Assembly (NCBI GenBank): GCA_937959115.1 | Contig: CALGAW010000049.1 | Span: 1-64,000, forward strand | Origin: an uncultured Saprospiraceae bacterium | GTDB taxonomy: Bacteria > Bacteroidota > Bacteroidia > Chitinophagales > Saprospiraceae | Length of the DNA: 64,000 nucleotides | Direction: 5' to 3' | In this document: positions 1 through 8,364 of the stretch, in pieces | Layout: each line of letters starts with the position of its first letter | How positions within the stretch are numbered: position 1 is the stretch's first letter | Program-made: the position numbers and the translations under genes | The notes under the pieces: model-generated | The model's input: only the letters and a program-made list of their open reading frames with translations | What the model was told of the DNA's origin: nothing | Database searches by the model: none

Positions 1-446
1 TAAAAATTGCTAAATTTTTAATAAAGCGTCTTTAATGAGCGAAAGCAAAACAATCCCAAGTAAAATTCACTTCCCAACCATTGCTGCAATGGACGTTAGC
101 TACCTGTGTTGCCTTTCGCTTTTCCTAATCAATATACACTTCAACTCAAGGAATTAATCTACAAATCTTTGCCTACCTAGAGACCTTGGAAAGCGTTAAG
201 TTTTCCGAGGATCTTCGACCCGCAGGAAAATAGCGACTCAGTAGCTGTGATTTACCAAGGGAAACAACCTTCCTGGCCTAGGAAAGTGCTACCACAGAGT
301 ATACACTCAATTCACGTCTTATCGATCACGTAAGTATTCCGTCCTACTCGTTTTTTGATCATCTGATTTGCACATCCTATTGTATTCTAAGTGGAAGGCA
401 ACATTAGTATAAACGCGACTGAGTGCTTCAATGGCGTATATATCAC
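1..446. other. Gene-free region with small inverted repeats
   Basis: No frame here reads like a protein. Three short inverted repeats are visible: CCATTG/CAATGG with a 3-base loop (78-92), CTTGGAAA/TTTCCGAG with a 9-base loop (185-209, one G-T pair), and CCTTCCT/AGGAAAG (268-286, one mismatch). It lies downstream of a decayed recombinase, so it may be relic mobile DNA, but nothing in it proves that. Confidence 0.4.
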
Positions 447-644
447 TTATGTACCCACCAAACTACAACTTACAATCATAACATCCAAAACACTTTTTAC
501 CACACTATTGTCAACGTTCAATAAATGTGTGCAATTCTCTGTGGTTTTAGACGAGGAGTGGCCCAATAGTCCTTGTATATAGCGTAAGTTTGTTCCTTGT
601 TGTAGAAGGTGACCAAATGACTGTAAGGCGGTTTGTCTGTGCAA
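447..644 (-). pseudogene. Decayed tyrosine recombinase (XerC/D-like), C-terminal remnant
   Basis: Only about 65 codons remain, matching the C-terminal catalytic part of phage-integrase-family tyrosine recombinases. The stretch LLQQGTNLRYIQGLLGHSSS followed by KTTE is nearly canonical for XerD-like enzymes. Catalytic features are broken. The HxxR box that should read like HTLRHSFATHLL is reduced to TALQSFGHLL, with the Arg lost and a one-residue deletion. The nucleophile position, normally Tyr in 'YTH', reads CTH. No N-terminal core-binding or catalytic Arg-I region is present upstream, because the TetR gene ends 8 bases away. I conclude it is a dead fragment of a mobile-element or integron-type recombinase; which subfamily cannot be told. 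Confidence 0.7.
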
Positions 645-652
645 TCAATTAT

Positions 653-1309
653 CTAAAATGTGCGGCCTTCCAAATCAGTAAACCCAAGCCCAGCATAAGT
701 TGACTTGATCCGCTCTTCGTACGTACGAATCAGATGACGACCTTGCTCTGTGCAAACGCCTTTGATGTAAGGTCCGAGAATATTGAACGTCAGTGCCACT
801 TTAGAATAAGTAAGCGGTGGAAACTTGTCAGTATCCTTAAACAATTGAACTAGAGACTGGACCGTCTTAGCAAAAATCTCCTTGTGTACGCCCTTGTTAA
901 ACAATCCTTCTGAAATGCCACTTTCACATAATTCGAGCAAGGTATCGTAAAGGAAATCACCGTATTTGTGGATGAACCCTTCTAGGAGTCCTGGATAATA
1001 ATACTGAATATCATTAAAGAAGTTGGGATTGACTAAATCCATACGCGTCATAATCGCATCATTCCATCGAAACAATGCTTCCATTGTGTTGGTGGAGGCA
1101 GCTTTAATTTTCTCATGTTCATTACGGGTAATGCCATCATAGACGACTAGGCATTCCTTGAGTAGTTGTTTTTTATTTTCAAAATGCTCGTAAAACGTTC
1201 GCTTAGACATTCTTAAGTCCTTCGAAATGCGTTCTACAGTTACACCTTTAACACCGTAATTGATAAACAGTTTTAATGATTCTTCAACTATTCTTTCTTT
1301 GGTAATCAT
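653..1309 (-). CDS. TetR/AcrR-family transcriptional regulator
   Basis: A 218-residue protein with a typical N-terminal TetR helix-turn-helix at about residues 5-50 (pattern VTVERISKDLRMSKRTFYEHF), followed by a helical ligand-binding domain with no recognised signature. It is the last gene of a minus-strand fatty-acid operon, starting 12 bases after the LCAD-like dehydrogenase stop, with a purine-rich GGGGGAA stretch before its ATG. By position it probably senses an acyl-CoA and represses its own operon, like FadR-type TetR proteins of other bacteria. That role is inferred from context only. Length is normal for the family. Confidence 0.9.
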   Translation of the reverse strand: MITKERIVEESLKLFINYGVKGVTVERISKDLRMSKRTFYEHFENKKQLLKECLVVYDGITRNEHEKIKAASTNTMEALFRWNDAIMTRMDLVNPNFFNDIQYYYPGLLEGFIHKYGDFLYDTLLELCESGISEGLFNKGVHKEIFAKTVQSLVQLFKDTDKFPPLTYSKVALTFNILGPYIKGVCTEQGRHLIRTYEERIKSTYAGLGFTDLEGRTF

Positions 1310-1321
1310 AATATATTCCCC

Positions 1322-2476
1322 CTATTTGTTCAATAGTTTTCTTGCGATTAATTCTTTCATAATTTCATTGGTGCCTGCATAAATCCGCTGTACTCGAGCA
1401 TCAGCATAAGCTCTTGCAACATAATACTCCCAAATATAGCCATAACCACCGTGCATTTGCAAGCATTCATCTGCAACTTTACACTGTAACTCTGTTGTCA
1501 TGTACTTTGCCATGGAGGCATTGGCACCATCTAATTCCTTATTGCAATGCAACTCAACACACCGATCAACAAATATCCGATTGACAGCAATCTCCGACGC
1601 CAATTCTGCTAATTTGAAGCGGGTGTTTTGAAACTTAGATACGGGCTTCCCAAACGCCATGCGTTCATTGACGTATTGCACTGTGACTTCTAGTATCCTC
1701 TCTGCGGCTGCAATGGCTCCTAGTGCAACAACCAAGCGTTCTTGCGCCAATTCTGTCATTAGATAACCAAACCCTTGTCCAGTATGACCAAGGAGGTTTT
1801 CCTTTGGAACTTTTACATTATCAAAAAACAGCTCACAAGTATCTTGCGCATGAAGCCCTACTTTATGAAACGGTTTTCCTTTTGTGAATCCTTCCATCCC
1901 TTCTTCAATCACCAATAGGCTGATCCCTTTTGCGCCAAGCGTTGGGTCCGTTTTCACTGCTGTCACTGATGCTCCACAGAGATATCCATTTGTGATAAAG
2001 GTCTTTGAACCATTGACTAGATAGTGGTCGCCCTTGTCTTCAGCGGTTGTTCTTATTGCTTGTAAGTCAGTTCCCGCTCCAGGCTCCGTCATTGATACTG
2101 CTAGCACTGTTTCACCAGAAATTGCCTTGGGAATGATTCGTTTTTTAAGCGCATCTGTTCCATAATGCAAGATGTAAGGTGCTACAATATCGCTGTGCAA
2201 TGGGTAGCCAACAGCTGGTCCTGCACAACCTGAGTTCCCTAAGACTTCTGTAAAGATGGCGTTGTATCTAAAATCGTCAATGCCTAATCCACCATAGGCT
2301 TCAGGTGCTTGCATGACTAGATAGCCATTGTCACCCAGCTTTTTCCACGATTCTTTAGAGACCATCTGATCTTTTTCCCACTGCTCATTGTATGGTGTGA
2401 TCTCCTTGGCTACAAAATCCTCTAATGAGTTTTTAAATAAAAGATGTTCTTCGTTATATATATTTCTTGGGAACAT
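1322..2476 (-). CDS. Acyl-CoA dehydrogenase, long-chain (LCAD/IVD) type
   Basis: FAD flavoprotein catalysing alpha,beta-desaturation of acyl-CoA in beta-oxidation. The full ACAD fold is present: N-terminal helical domain, beta-domain with MTEPGAGTDL, and C-terminal domain ending in ARVQRIYAGTNEIMKELIAR. The base position used by MCAD/SCAD (the Glu of IYEGT) is Ala here. The sequence instead has Glu in LAQERL at about residue 246, where LCAD and isovaleryl-CoA dehydrogenase keep their catalytic Glu, and the C-terminus closely resembles mammalian LCAD. The start is the ATG at 2476; a TTG two codons upstream is less likely. The preceding isomerase gene stops two bases upstream (TGATTATG), so the two are co-translated. 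Substrate is probably long or branched acyl-CoA. Confidence 0.93.
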   Translation of the reverse strand: MFPRNIYNEEHLLFKNSLEDFVAKEITPYNEQWEKDQMVSKESWKKLGDNGYLVMQAPEAYGGLGIDDFRYNAIFTEVLGNSGCAGPAVGYPLHSDIVAPYILHYGTDALKKRIIPKAISGETVLAVSMTEPGAGTDLQAIRTTAEDKGDHYLVNGSKTFITNGYLCGASVTAVKTDPTLGAKGISLLVIEEGMEGFTKGKPFHKVGLHAQDTCELFFDNVKVPKENLLGHTGQGFGYLMTELAQERLVVALGAIAAAERILEVTVQYVNERMAFGKPVSKFQNTRFKLAELASEIAVNRIFVDRCVELHCNKELDGANASMAKYMTTELQCKVADECLQMHGGYGYIWEYYVARAYADARVQRIYAGTNEIMKELIARKLLNK

Positions 2477-2478
2477 AA

Positions 2479-3291
2479 TCAATTCTTAAATTTTGGTGTT
2501 CGTTTCTCCATGGAAGCCATAAACGCTTCGTTCAAATCATTTGATAAGATCATAGCTGAATTCCAAACTGCAATATAATTCAATCCTTCTTCAATCGTAT
2601 GATCTCTACTATAATTCATCACTTCTTTTGTCCCTCGAATGGATAACGGTGATTTTATTGCTATATTCTTAGCAATCGCCATCACACCTTCTAGCATTTC
2701 TTCCTTAGCGGAATATACATTATTCACGAAACCTACGCGAGCAGCTTCCTCTGCCTTGAGTTTTCTGCCTGTGAATGCCATTTCTCTTGCTAAACCGTCC
2801 GGTATTAACTTTGGGAGGCGTTGCAATGTACCTAGATCAGCCACCATGCCCATGTCTATTTCCTTGATTGTGAAGTATGCGTCTTCAGTAGCATATCGCA
2901 TATCACATGCACTGATGATGTCAACACCACCACCGATACAACCGCTATGAATCGCTGCTAACACAGGTTTACGACAGTTCTGAATGGCATTGATTGGAGC
3001 TTGTAGTCGCAAGACCATTTGGCGGAGTTTTTCTCGCATTCTACCTTCACAGTCATCAGACGTTTCTTGGCGAATACTCATGAGTAGGCTGAGATCAATT
3101 CCTGCACAAAAGTGTTTGCCTTCGCCTTGTAGAACGGCTACACGAGCCTCCTCATTCGCATCTATATGTTCGAAGATGGTTTGCAGCTCTTCCCATCCCT
3201 TTTTGTCCAATGCATTGGCTTTATCAGGTCTGTTGAAAACAATAATAGCAACCCCTTCTTCTATAGATAATTTGAATCGTGTTAATTCCAT
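2479..3291 (-). CDS. Crotonase-fold enzyme, delta3,5-delta2,4-dienoyl-CoA isomerase (ECH1-like)
   Basis: A 270-residue crotonase-superfamily protein with oxyanion-hole motifs HFCAGIDL and HSGCIGGGVD. The three acidic residues that define dienoyl-CoA isomerase (Asp176, Glu196, Asp204 in rat ECH1) are all present at the same spacing: Asp124 in GGVD, Glu144 in IKEID and Asp152 in MVADLG, followed by the family-typical TLQRLPKLI. It therefore probably isomerises 3,5-dienoyl-CoA made from odd-position double bonds rather than being a plain hydratase. The start is the ATG at 3291, which shares its A with the upstream stop (TAATG), a translational-coupling overlap; an upstream in-frame start at 3318 would lie inside the preceding gene. 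Confidence 0.9.
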   Translation of the reverse strand: MELTRFKLSIEEGVAIIVFNRPDKANALDKKGWEELQTIFEHIDANEEARVAVLQGEGKHFCAGIDLSLLMSIRQETSDDCEGRMREKLRQMVLRLQAPINAIQNCRKPVLAAIHSGCIGGGVDIISACDMRYATEDAYFTIKEIDMGMVADLGTLQRLPKLIPDGLAREMAFTGRKLKAEEAARVGFVNNVYSAKEEMLEGVMAIAKNIAIKSPLSIRGTKEVMNYSRDHTIEEGLNYIAVWNSAMILSNDLNEAFMASMEKRTPKFKN

Positions 3292-5102
3292 TAGGTTAAA
3301 ATTGCAGTGTCTTTGCACATGGTTAGCATTTCTGTGTCCATGAGTCTAGTTTTTAGTCCTGCGCCTCTTGGTACTTCGTAGTGGAAGAAGAACTTCATTG
3401 TATGAATTTTACTTTCGTAGAATGTTACATCTTCTGGAGAAGGATTGGCCGTGAGGAGCTTCTGCTTTGCTATTGTTCCTTGTTTCAGCCATTGCCAAGC
3501 AACGGTGATAATACAGAAATACTCCATAAACAGGTTAGCATCTGCTAGGAATCGCTTGAGTTCTCCTTTCATTGCAAATCCTGCGAGGTGCATTGTAATC
3601 CCTTGAAGTTCCTGCATTTCATTACCAAGAATAGCGGCATACTTTTTCAACTCATCATGCGTATTTGCAAGCTCAATCGTTTCAGTTACTTTCTCAAACA
3701 ATATTTTTGCTGCTGCACCATTTTCCATGAGGATCTTTCTACCGAGTAAATCCATTGACTGGATGCCAGTTGTGCCTTCATAAAGTGTGGTGATCCGCAT
3801 GTCTCGAGCCATTTGTTCTAGCGGGAAGTCTTCTGTATAGCCGTAACCACCAAAGATTTGGAGGCCATTACTTACCGAACGAATGCCTTCTTCACTAGGA
3901 TAAACTTTTACGAGTGGTGTCAATAGATCTAAGAACAATGAAGCTCTTTTCTTTTCTTCTCCTTCTAGGACGTGGCTTAAGTCATGCGCTCTTCCAGCCT
4001 CCAACACTAAAGACATTGCTCCTTCAGTAATCGACTTTTGCAGCAACAACATACGCTGAACATCTGCGTGCTCAATGATTGGCACTTGCGGTTCTTCAGG
4101 GTTTTTATTGTTGACGTCTCTTCCTTGTGTTCGCTCCTTCGCATATTGTAGCGAAGCGTAGTAGGCTGCTGATGAGATTGCTGATCCAAGTACTCCAACC
4201 TCAATTCTAGCACCGTTCATCATTTTGAACATGTACTTCAATCCTTTATTGGCTTCTCCAACTAAATAGCCTTCACAATTATTATTATCTCCGAATGCTA
4301 AATGCATTGCTGGAATGGCTTTTTGTCCCATTTTATGGTATGCTCCTGCTGGGATCACGTCATTGTCTACCAATTCACCCGCCTCGTTTTTACGGAATTT
4401 TGGAACAACAAATAGTGATATTCCTTTTGTGCCTGCAGGTGCTCCCTTAATTCTAGCAAGCAAGAGGTGCACTATATTTTCTGAAAAGTCATTATCTCCA
4501 CCAGAAATGAATATTTTTTGTCCTTCAATCTTATACACGCCTTCACTCGTTTCTTCAGCGGACGTTACCATATCTGATAAAGAACTACCAGCACCAGCTT
4601 CTGTGAGGCACATGGTTCCCATCCATTCTCCGCTGATCATTTTTTCCATATACTCCTTCTTGAGTTTATCAGATCCAAAGGCCATAATTAGTCGAGCAGC
4701 ACCAGAGGTCAGACCTGGGAAAAGACAAGCGCCATTGTTTGCAGCATAAAAAATCATTTCAGCACACAGGTTGACTAATCCAGGCAATTGCATTCCGCCA
4801 TACTTTTCAGGCACGTGGGAGCTCATCCATCCGCTTTCAGTGTATGCTTTAAGGAATTTTGCGATTTGCGGATGTGTGTTTGTTTTTCCATCAACTACTT
4901 CAGGTACATGGTTTCTGTCCATATCCTGATAGAAAGGGTATAACTCCTTTTCAGCGATCTGGAGTGCAGCTTCGAGCATAAAGTCAAAAGACTCTAGATC
5001 ATGCATTTTGTAATAGTCGTAGTTTTCAGTGAATTGAGCAACATTGTGCACATCATATAGTAAAAACTTGAGATTCTTTAAGCTGATGAATTTATTTGCC
5101 AT
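3291..5102 (-). CDS. Acyl-CoA dehydrogenase, large 600-aa type
   Basis: A 603-residue acyl-CoA dehydrogenase of the long bacterial subgroup: an extra N-terminal segment (1-40), an ACAD core, and an additional C-terminal helical domain (about 470-603) of the acetyl-CoA-dehydrogenase-like type. FAD/substrate motif MCLTEAGAGSSLSD lies at about 164-177, and the catalytic Glu442 sits in TTLYEGTTGIQSMDLLGRK, so unlike its operon partner it uses the MCAD-type base. It is the second gene of the operon, 15 bases after the thioesterase and overlapping the isomerase by one base. Having both active-site types in one operon suggests complementary chain lengths or branch specificity. Confidence 0.93.
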   Translation of the reverse strand: MANKFISLKNLKFLLYDVHNVAQFTENYDYYKMHDLESFDFMLEAALQIAEKELYPFYQDMDRNHVPEVVDGKTNTHPQIAKFLKAYTESGWMSSHVPEKYGGMQLPGLVNLCAEMIFYAANNGACLFPGLTSGAARLIMAFGSDKLKKEYMEKMISGEWMGTMCLTEAGAGSSLSDMVTSAEETSEGVYKIEGQKIFISGGDNDFSENIVHLLLARIKGAPAGTKGISLFVVPKFRKNEAGELVDNDVIPAGAYHKMGQKAIPAMHLAFGDNNNCEGYLVGEANKGLKYMFKMMNGARIEVGVLGSAISSAAYYASLQYAKERTQGRDVNNKNPEEPQVPIIEHADVQRMLLLQKSITEGAMSLVLEAGRAHDLSHVLEGEEKKRASLFLDLLTPLVKVYPSEEGIRSVSNGLQIFGGYGYTEDFPLEQMARDMRITTLYEGTTGIQSMDLLGRKILMENGAAAKILFEKVTETIELANTHDELKKYAAILGNEMQELQGITMHLAGFAMKGELKRFLADANLFMEYFCIITVAWQWLKQGTIAKQKLLTANPSPEDVTFYESKIHTMKFFFHYEVPRGAGLKTRLMDTEMLTMCKDTAILT

Positions 5103-5117
5103 TGCTAAATTTGTTTT

Positions 5118-5555
5118 TTATGTGAATAGTTTATTCGGAGTTCGAGCCATGTTAGAGGTAGCGCGAACGAGTATTTTTCCTGATTTATCAGTAATTTCTG
5201 CTTCTAAATTGATAATATTTTTCCCTTTTCGGACAACTCGTGCTCGAGTAGCGATGGTGTCGCCTGAGCGCGCGTTGTATAGATAATCTAAGGACAGATT
5301 AACGGTAGTATAAAGGAATTCGTTTTGAAGGCTAAAGGTCGTCATCCCAATCACTTCATCAATCATGAGTGCGAGCATACCACCGTGGACGGTTCCAACC
5401 GGATTACACATTTCTGGTCTTACGAGATAGTCCACAGTGATATCTCCTTCACTGACTTTTGTGAGCACGCCTTTTAGCCAGTTTCCTGCGGGTGACGGAC
5501 CTTCTGTTGGCTGGTTTACTGTGGACTGTAAGTATTGTACGATTTGATTTTCCAT
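5118..5555 (-). CDS. PaaI-like hot-dog acyl-CoA thioesterase
   Basis: A 145-residue single hot-dog domain. The PaaI/YdiI-type active-site segment GTVHGGMLALMIDEVIGM is at about residues 55-72, with the conserved HGG and the helix-start acidic residue. Such enzymes hydrolyse acyl-CoA or aryl-CoA thioesters as tetramers. It is the first gene of the five-gene minus-strand operon, so it probably recycles CoA from stalled intermediates of the same pathway; the exact substrate cannot be read. The start ATG at 5555 lies about 37 bases downstream of a strong Bacteroidota promoter. Confidence 0.9.
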   Translation of the reverse strand: MENQIVQYLQSTVNQPTEGPSPAGNWLKGVLTKVSEGDITVDYLVRPEMCNPVGTVHGGMLALMIDEVIGMTTFSLQNEFLYTTVNLSLDYLYNARSGDTIATRARVVRKGKNIINLEAEITDKSGKILVRATSNMARTPNKLFT

Positions 5556-5592
5556 ATTTGGAACCTAAAAACTTTTTTATTTTTCTAAGTAC

Positions 5593-5624
5593 CAAATCTA
5601 AGCAATTTTAGTCGAGTTTTCAAA
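5593..5624 (-). promoter_or_regulatory. Bacteroidota sigma-A promoter of the beta-oxidation operon
   Basis: On the minus strand a TTTG -33 element (5624-5621) is followed after 20 bases by TAGATTTG (5600-5593), a perfect TAnnTTTG -7 box. Spacing fits the Bacteroidota consensus, and the predicted start lies about 30 bases upstream of the thioesterase ATG. No clear palindromic TetR operator overlaps it by eye. Confidence 0.6.
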
Positions 5625-5852
5625 CAAAATCATTGCAACCTAATTACTATTACGAAGTTTCAGCTTTAAACTTAAGAATGAGCTTTCTCGTTCTTACTGA
5701 TTTAGACGCTTGTTTCTAAGCTATTGATCAAGAAAAAATTTATTTCTTGGATTTTTTTGTAGTCTCAATTTTAGAGACCTTCAAGTGTGTGGGTGTGGTG
5801 TTCCTATGGTGGTGACTGCTAAATGAATGTTCATAAAGAACAACTATTACGA

Positions 5853-6260
5853 TTAATTCTCGTAAGCTAGTGCATTAGGAACAAGGATCTCGTAGTTGAA
5901 ATCTAGGGTGTGTGTTTTACCGCTGAAACGAATCTCTTGGTTTTTCTTTAATTGAGAAAGAATAATTTGACCATTAGAATTCTTATATCGAATATTAAAA
6001 TCACCTTGTTCCATCATAGCTTTCAAGATGCGACTTGGAAATGTTTCAGAAGTAACTTCAATTTTAACAATTACTGAAGTTTCGTTCACAAGATTGTCGC
6101 CAAAATTAAAGTGATCACTCGATTCATCTGTCACAACGATTTGCGAAGCATTTTTGATTGAGATCGTTTGGAACTTCTCGAAATTTTGATGAGCCTGTCC
6201 AGTAGTAGTCACGTAAGAGGAAAGTGTGATGAGGATAAGTAGTGTAATGATTCTGAGCAT
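5853..6260 (-). CDS. Secreted protein of unknown function
   Basis: A 135-residue protein that I do not recognise. It begins with a signal peptide (MLRIITLLILITLSSYVTTT, cleavage near GQA) and then a beta-rich, charged body with alternating hydrophobic residues (ISIKNASQIVVTD, TSVIVKIEVTS, FNIRYKN), which suggests a small beta-sandwich. It is monocistronic, facing away from the cytochrome-like lipoprotein cluster. A weak hairpin, TGTTC/GAACA, sits about 20 bases after its stop. No catalytic or metal motif is visible. Codon use and composition look like the neighbours, so it is probably a real periplasmic protein. Confidence 0.6.
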   Translation of the reverse strand: MLRIITLLILITLSSYVTTTGQAHQNFEKFQTISIKNASQIVVTDESSDHFNFGDNLVNETSVIVKIEVTSETFPSRILKAMMEQGDFNIRYKNSNGQIILSQLKKNQEIRFSGKTHTLDFNYEILVPNALAYEN

Positions 6261-6530
6261 AATTGTATTGATTAGTTATACATGCAATTTGCTCCTAATA
6301 TTAGCGCAGTACGTAATCTGTCTTACCTTATTTGTGACAGGGATAAACGGCACAAACACACAACTCCCTCGGTGATTCCAGTCAACAACCAGCTTTTTCG
6401 ATGATTCGTTCTTCAGATAAAAAGTTTTATTATTGTTGTAACATTACTCTAACAGATCGAATTAAAAACAAAAAGCGTTATTCAATCACAAAGATTCTTT
6501 GTACCTTTTATGCAATATAAATAAACCTAG

Positions 6531-6929
6531 ATGAGGACGATGAAAATTAGTTTATTTCAGTATTTGACCCTGTTTGCAATCCTAGCCATCGCTGTGGTAT
6601 CTTGTAAGCATGATCCAATCATTCCTGATCCAATCCCTTTTTGTGAGCAAGCAAGCCCAACCTACCTCGATTCTATTAAAGCAATTGTAGATTTAAGCTG
6701 TAGCTACACTGGATGTCATTCAGCAGGTGCAGGAATTGGAGATTTTACCACTTATAATGGAATGCTATCCCGCCTTGATAACGGGAAGATTGAGGAACGA
6801 GTTATTGACATGAAAGATGATGCAACAATTGGCATGCCTCCAAGCTATGCCAGTGGACCAAAGGATCTTACGGATGAACAAATAGAACTATTTAAATGTT
6901 GGTTTGAAAGTGGATATCCTGAACAATAA
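6531..6929 (+). CDS. CX4CH cytochrome-c-like lipoprotein 1
   Basis: A 132-residue lipoprotein: signal peptide ending in lipobox VVSC (Cys25), then a small helical domain with CSYTGCH (Cys57, Cys62, His63) and a downstream GMPPSYASG (Met102) that could be the distal haem ligand, ending FKCWFESGYPE. The spacing is CX4CH rather than the usual CXXCH. This variant occurs in some multihaem cytochromes and in many Bacteroidota 'c-type cytochrome domain' proteins, but haem attachment is not proven. Either ATG (6531 or 6540) keeps the signal peptide. A paralogue lies at 7420; YceI and a DUF5777 barrel follow. A role in outer-membrane or periplasmic electron transfer is inferred. Confidence 0.8.
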   Translation: MRTMKISLFQYLTLFAILAIAVVSCKHDPIIPDPIPFCEQASPTYLDSIKAIVDLSCSYTGCHSAGAGIGDFTTYNGMLSRLDNGKIEERVIDMKDDATIGMPPSYASGPKDLTDEQIELFKCWFESGYPEQ

Positions 6930-6948
6930 TTGATAAAAATCAAATCAA

Positions 6949-7353
6949 ATGAGAAAAGCACTTAGCGTTGGTTTTGTTTTGCTTCTTGTCTTAGGACTGG
7001 TTGGTTACTTGATGTTTAACAAAGATCATAGAAATATATCGGAAGAGAAAGCAGACTTCTCCATAACAGCAGATGAACTGTTTGCAGCATATGAGGCAGA
7101 CGAAAAAGCCTCAGATACTAAATTCCTTGACAAGGTGATTAATGTGTCGGGTAAAATCGTTGAAACAAAAAAGAATAAAGATGGCCTGCACACAGGTGTA
7201 CTAGAAGCAAAAGATGCAATGATTGGTGGAATAAGTGTAACGATGGCTAAAGATAAAAACCAAGCATTAACCAAAGGACAAACTGTAAATCTGAAATGTA
7301 GATGTACGGGTAAACTTATGGATGTTGTATTGGTCAATTGTTCAATGCAATAA
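6949..7353 (+). CDS. Membrane-anchored OB-fold protein (tRNA_anti-like family)
   Basis: A 134-residue protein with an N-terminal membrane anchor or signal (residues 4-23), a helical region containing ITADELFAAYEADEKASDTKFLDK split as helix plus linker, then a five-strand OB-type barrel (VINVSGKIVET ... GISVTMAKD ... LKCRCTGKLMDVVLVNC). This matches the tRNA_anti-like OB-fold family common in Bacteroidota lipoproteins, typically written DADELLxxFxxNExxAxxKY. Function of the family is unknown. It lies 19 bases after the first CX4CH lipoprotein and before the second, so it is probably in the same transcript and acts in the periplasm. There are three Cys in the last strand region. Confidence 0.75.
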   Translation: MRKALSVGFVLLLVLGLVGYLMFNKDHRNISEEKADFSITADELFAAYEADEKASDTKFLDKVINVSGKIVETKKNKDGLHTGVLEAKDAMIGGISVTMAKDKNQALTKGQTVNLKCRCTGKLMDVVLVNCSMQ

Positions 7354-7419
7354 GTAACAATAAAAAAAGAGCTAAGCTCGTTACTAGGTATTAAATTTAT
7401 CTTAAATAAAATATTAATT

Positions 7420-7788
7420 ATGCGGTTGAATAGAATTGGTACAGGAATTGTCTTTACATTAATCGTAAGTGTATTCGTCGCCGGTTGTTATTATGATAAT
7501 GAAGAAGAATTATATCCAAGCTCAAGCGAATGTGACACCACAAATATCACATACAGCAGTGATATAGCAGCGATAATGTCAAGCAGTTGCGCATATACTG
7601 GCTGTCATGTTGCTGGTGGTCCAGCTCCAGGTATTTTAGATAATTATGCTGGAGTGAAGGAAAAAGTGGATGATGGTACTTTCTTCAAACGTACTCTAGA
7701 GGATAAAGATATGCCTCCTTCTGGCCCATTGAGTGATTGTAACCAAGAAATTTTGACAGCTTGGATCAATGACGGAGCACCAGAATAA
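7420..7788 (+). CDS. CX4CH cytochrome-c-like lipoprotein 2
   Basis: A 122-residue paralogue of the 6531 lipoprotein. Signal peptide ends at lipobox VAGC (Cys23); the core has SCAYTGCHVAGG (Cys57, Cys62, His63) and KDMPPSGPLS (Met98), ending ILTAWINDGAPE. The two proteins share the same motif order and spacing, so they descend from a duplication, but overall identity is modest. If haem binds, the ligands would be His63 and Met98. It sits 18 bases before yceI, and the run yceI-DUF5777 follows with an overlap, so the group is probably one operon. Confidence 0.8.
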   Translation: MRLNRIGTGIVFTLIVSVFVAGCYYDNEEELYPSSSECDTTNITYSSDIAAIMSSSCAYTGCHVAGGPAPGILDNYAGVKEKVDDGTFFKRTLEDKDMPPSGPLSDCNQEILTAWINDGAPE

Positions 7789-7806
7789 ACTTAAAAAAAT
7801 TGAATC

Positions 7807-8364
7807 ATGAAAAATTTCCTAATTCTTATCGTTCTCTCTACCTTATTTTCTTTCTCTGCTGATGCTCAAAAATTTTATACTAGAGATGGGCATATCTCCT
7901 TCTTTTCATCAACACCAGTCGAGGATATAAAAGCCGATAATTATCAGGTTTCTAGTGTTCTAAACGCTGAAAATGGAGAAATCGTTTTTTCTGTTTTAAT
8001 GAAAGGCTTCGAGTTTGAAAAAGCATTAATGGAAGAACACTTCAATGAAAAATATGTACACTCTGATGAACACCCTAAAGCCGTTTTTAAAGGTCAAATT
8101 GACAATTGGAAGGAAATAAACCTTGAAAAGGAAGGTGCAGTGCCCGTTACTGTCTCTGGTGTGCTTACGCTTCATGGAGTAGATCAGGAAATCGTTCAAG
8201 AAGGGGAATTAACGATCGCAAACGGAATCGTATCTGAAGCGATTTCTTCATTTGAAATCGCTTTAGAAGATTATGAAGTAAAAATTCCTTCCATTGTTAA
8301 AGAAAATATCTCTAAAACGGTAGAAGTAAATGTAATGATGCAATATCAGCTATATGGAAAATAA
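7807..8364 (+). CDS. YceI-family periplasmic lipid-binding-type protein
   Basis: A 185-residue protein with a signal peptide (MKNFLILIVLSTLFSFSADA, cleavage before QK). The mature part follows the YceI pattern: FYTRDGHISFFSSTPVEDIKA near the start, VLMKGFEFEKALMEEHFNEKY in the middle (close to the usual 'F.f...lmd.Hfl...fld'), HPKAVFKGQI, and VSGVLTLHGVDQEI. YceI proteins are lipocalin-like barrels that bind isoprenoid or fatty-acid type ligands in the periplasm. The downstream barrel gene overlaps it by 11 bases, so they are translationally coupled. Confidence 0.88.
   Translation: MKNFLILIVLSTLFSFSADAQKFYTRDGHISFFSSTPVEDIKADNYQVSSVLNAENGEIVFSVLMKGFEFEKALMEEHFNEKYVHSDEHPKAVFKGQIDNWKEINLEKEGAVPVTVSGVLTLHGVDQEIVQEGELTIANGIVSEAISSFEIALEDYEVKIPSIVKENISKTVEVNVMMQYQLYGK

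Noticed and set aside
78-100. AAC-hairpin-GTT at 76-97 as a second attC
   Set aside because: Only about 22 bases long, far below attC size, and the outer boxes do not fit the RYYYAAC/GTTRRRY consensus.
391-582. 63-codon plus-strand frame
   Set aside because: It overlaps the integrase remnant on the opposite strand and shows no protein-like pattern.
5750-5790. GTCTC/GAGAC hairpin as terminator for the 5853 gene
   Set aside because: The T-run lies on the wrong side for that strand and the stem has only five pairs.
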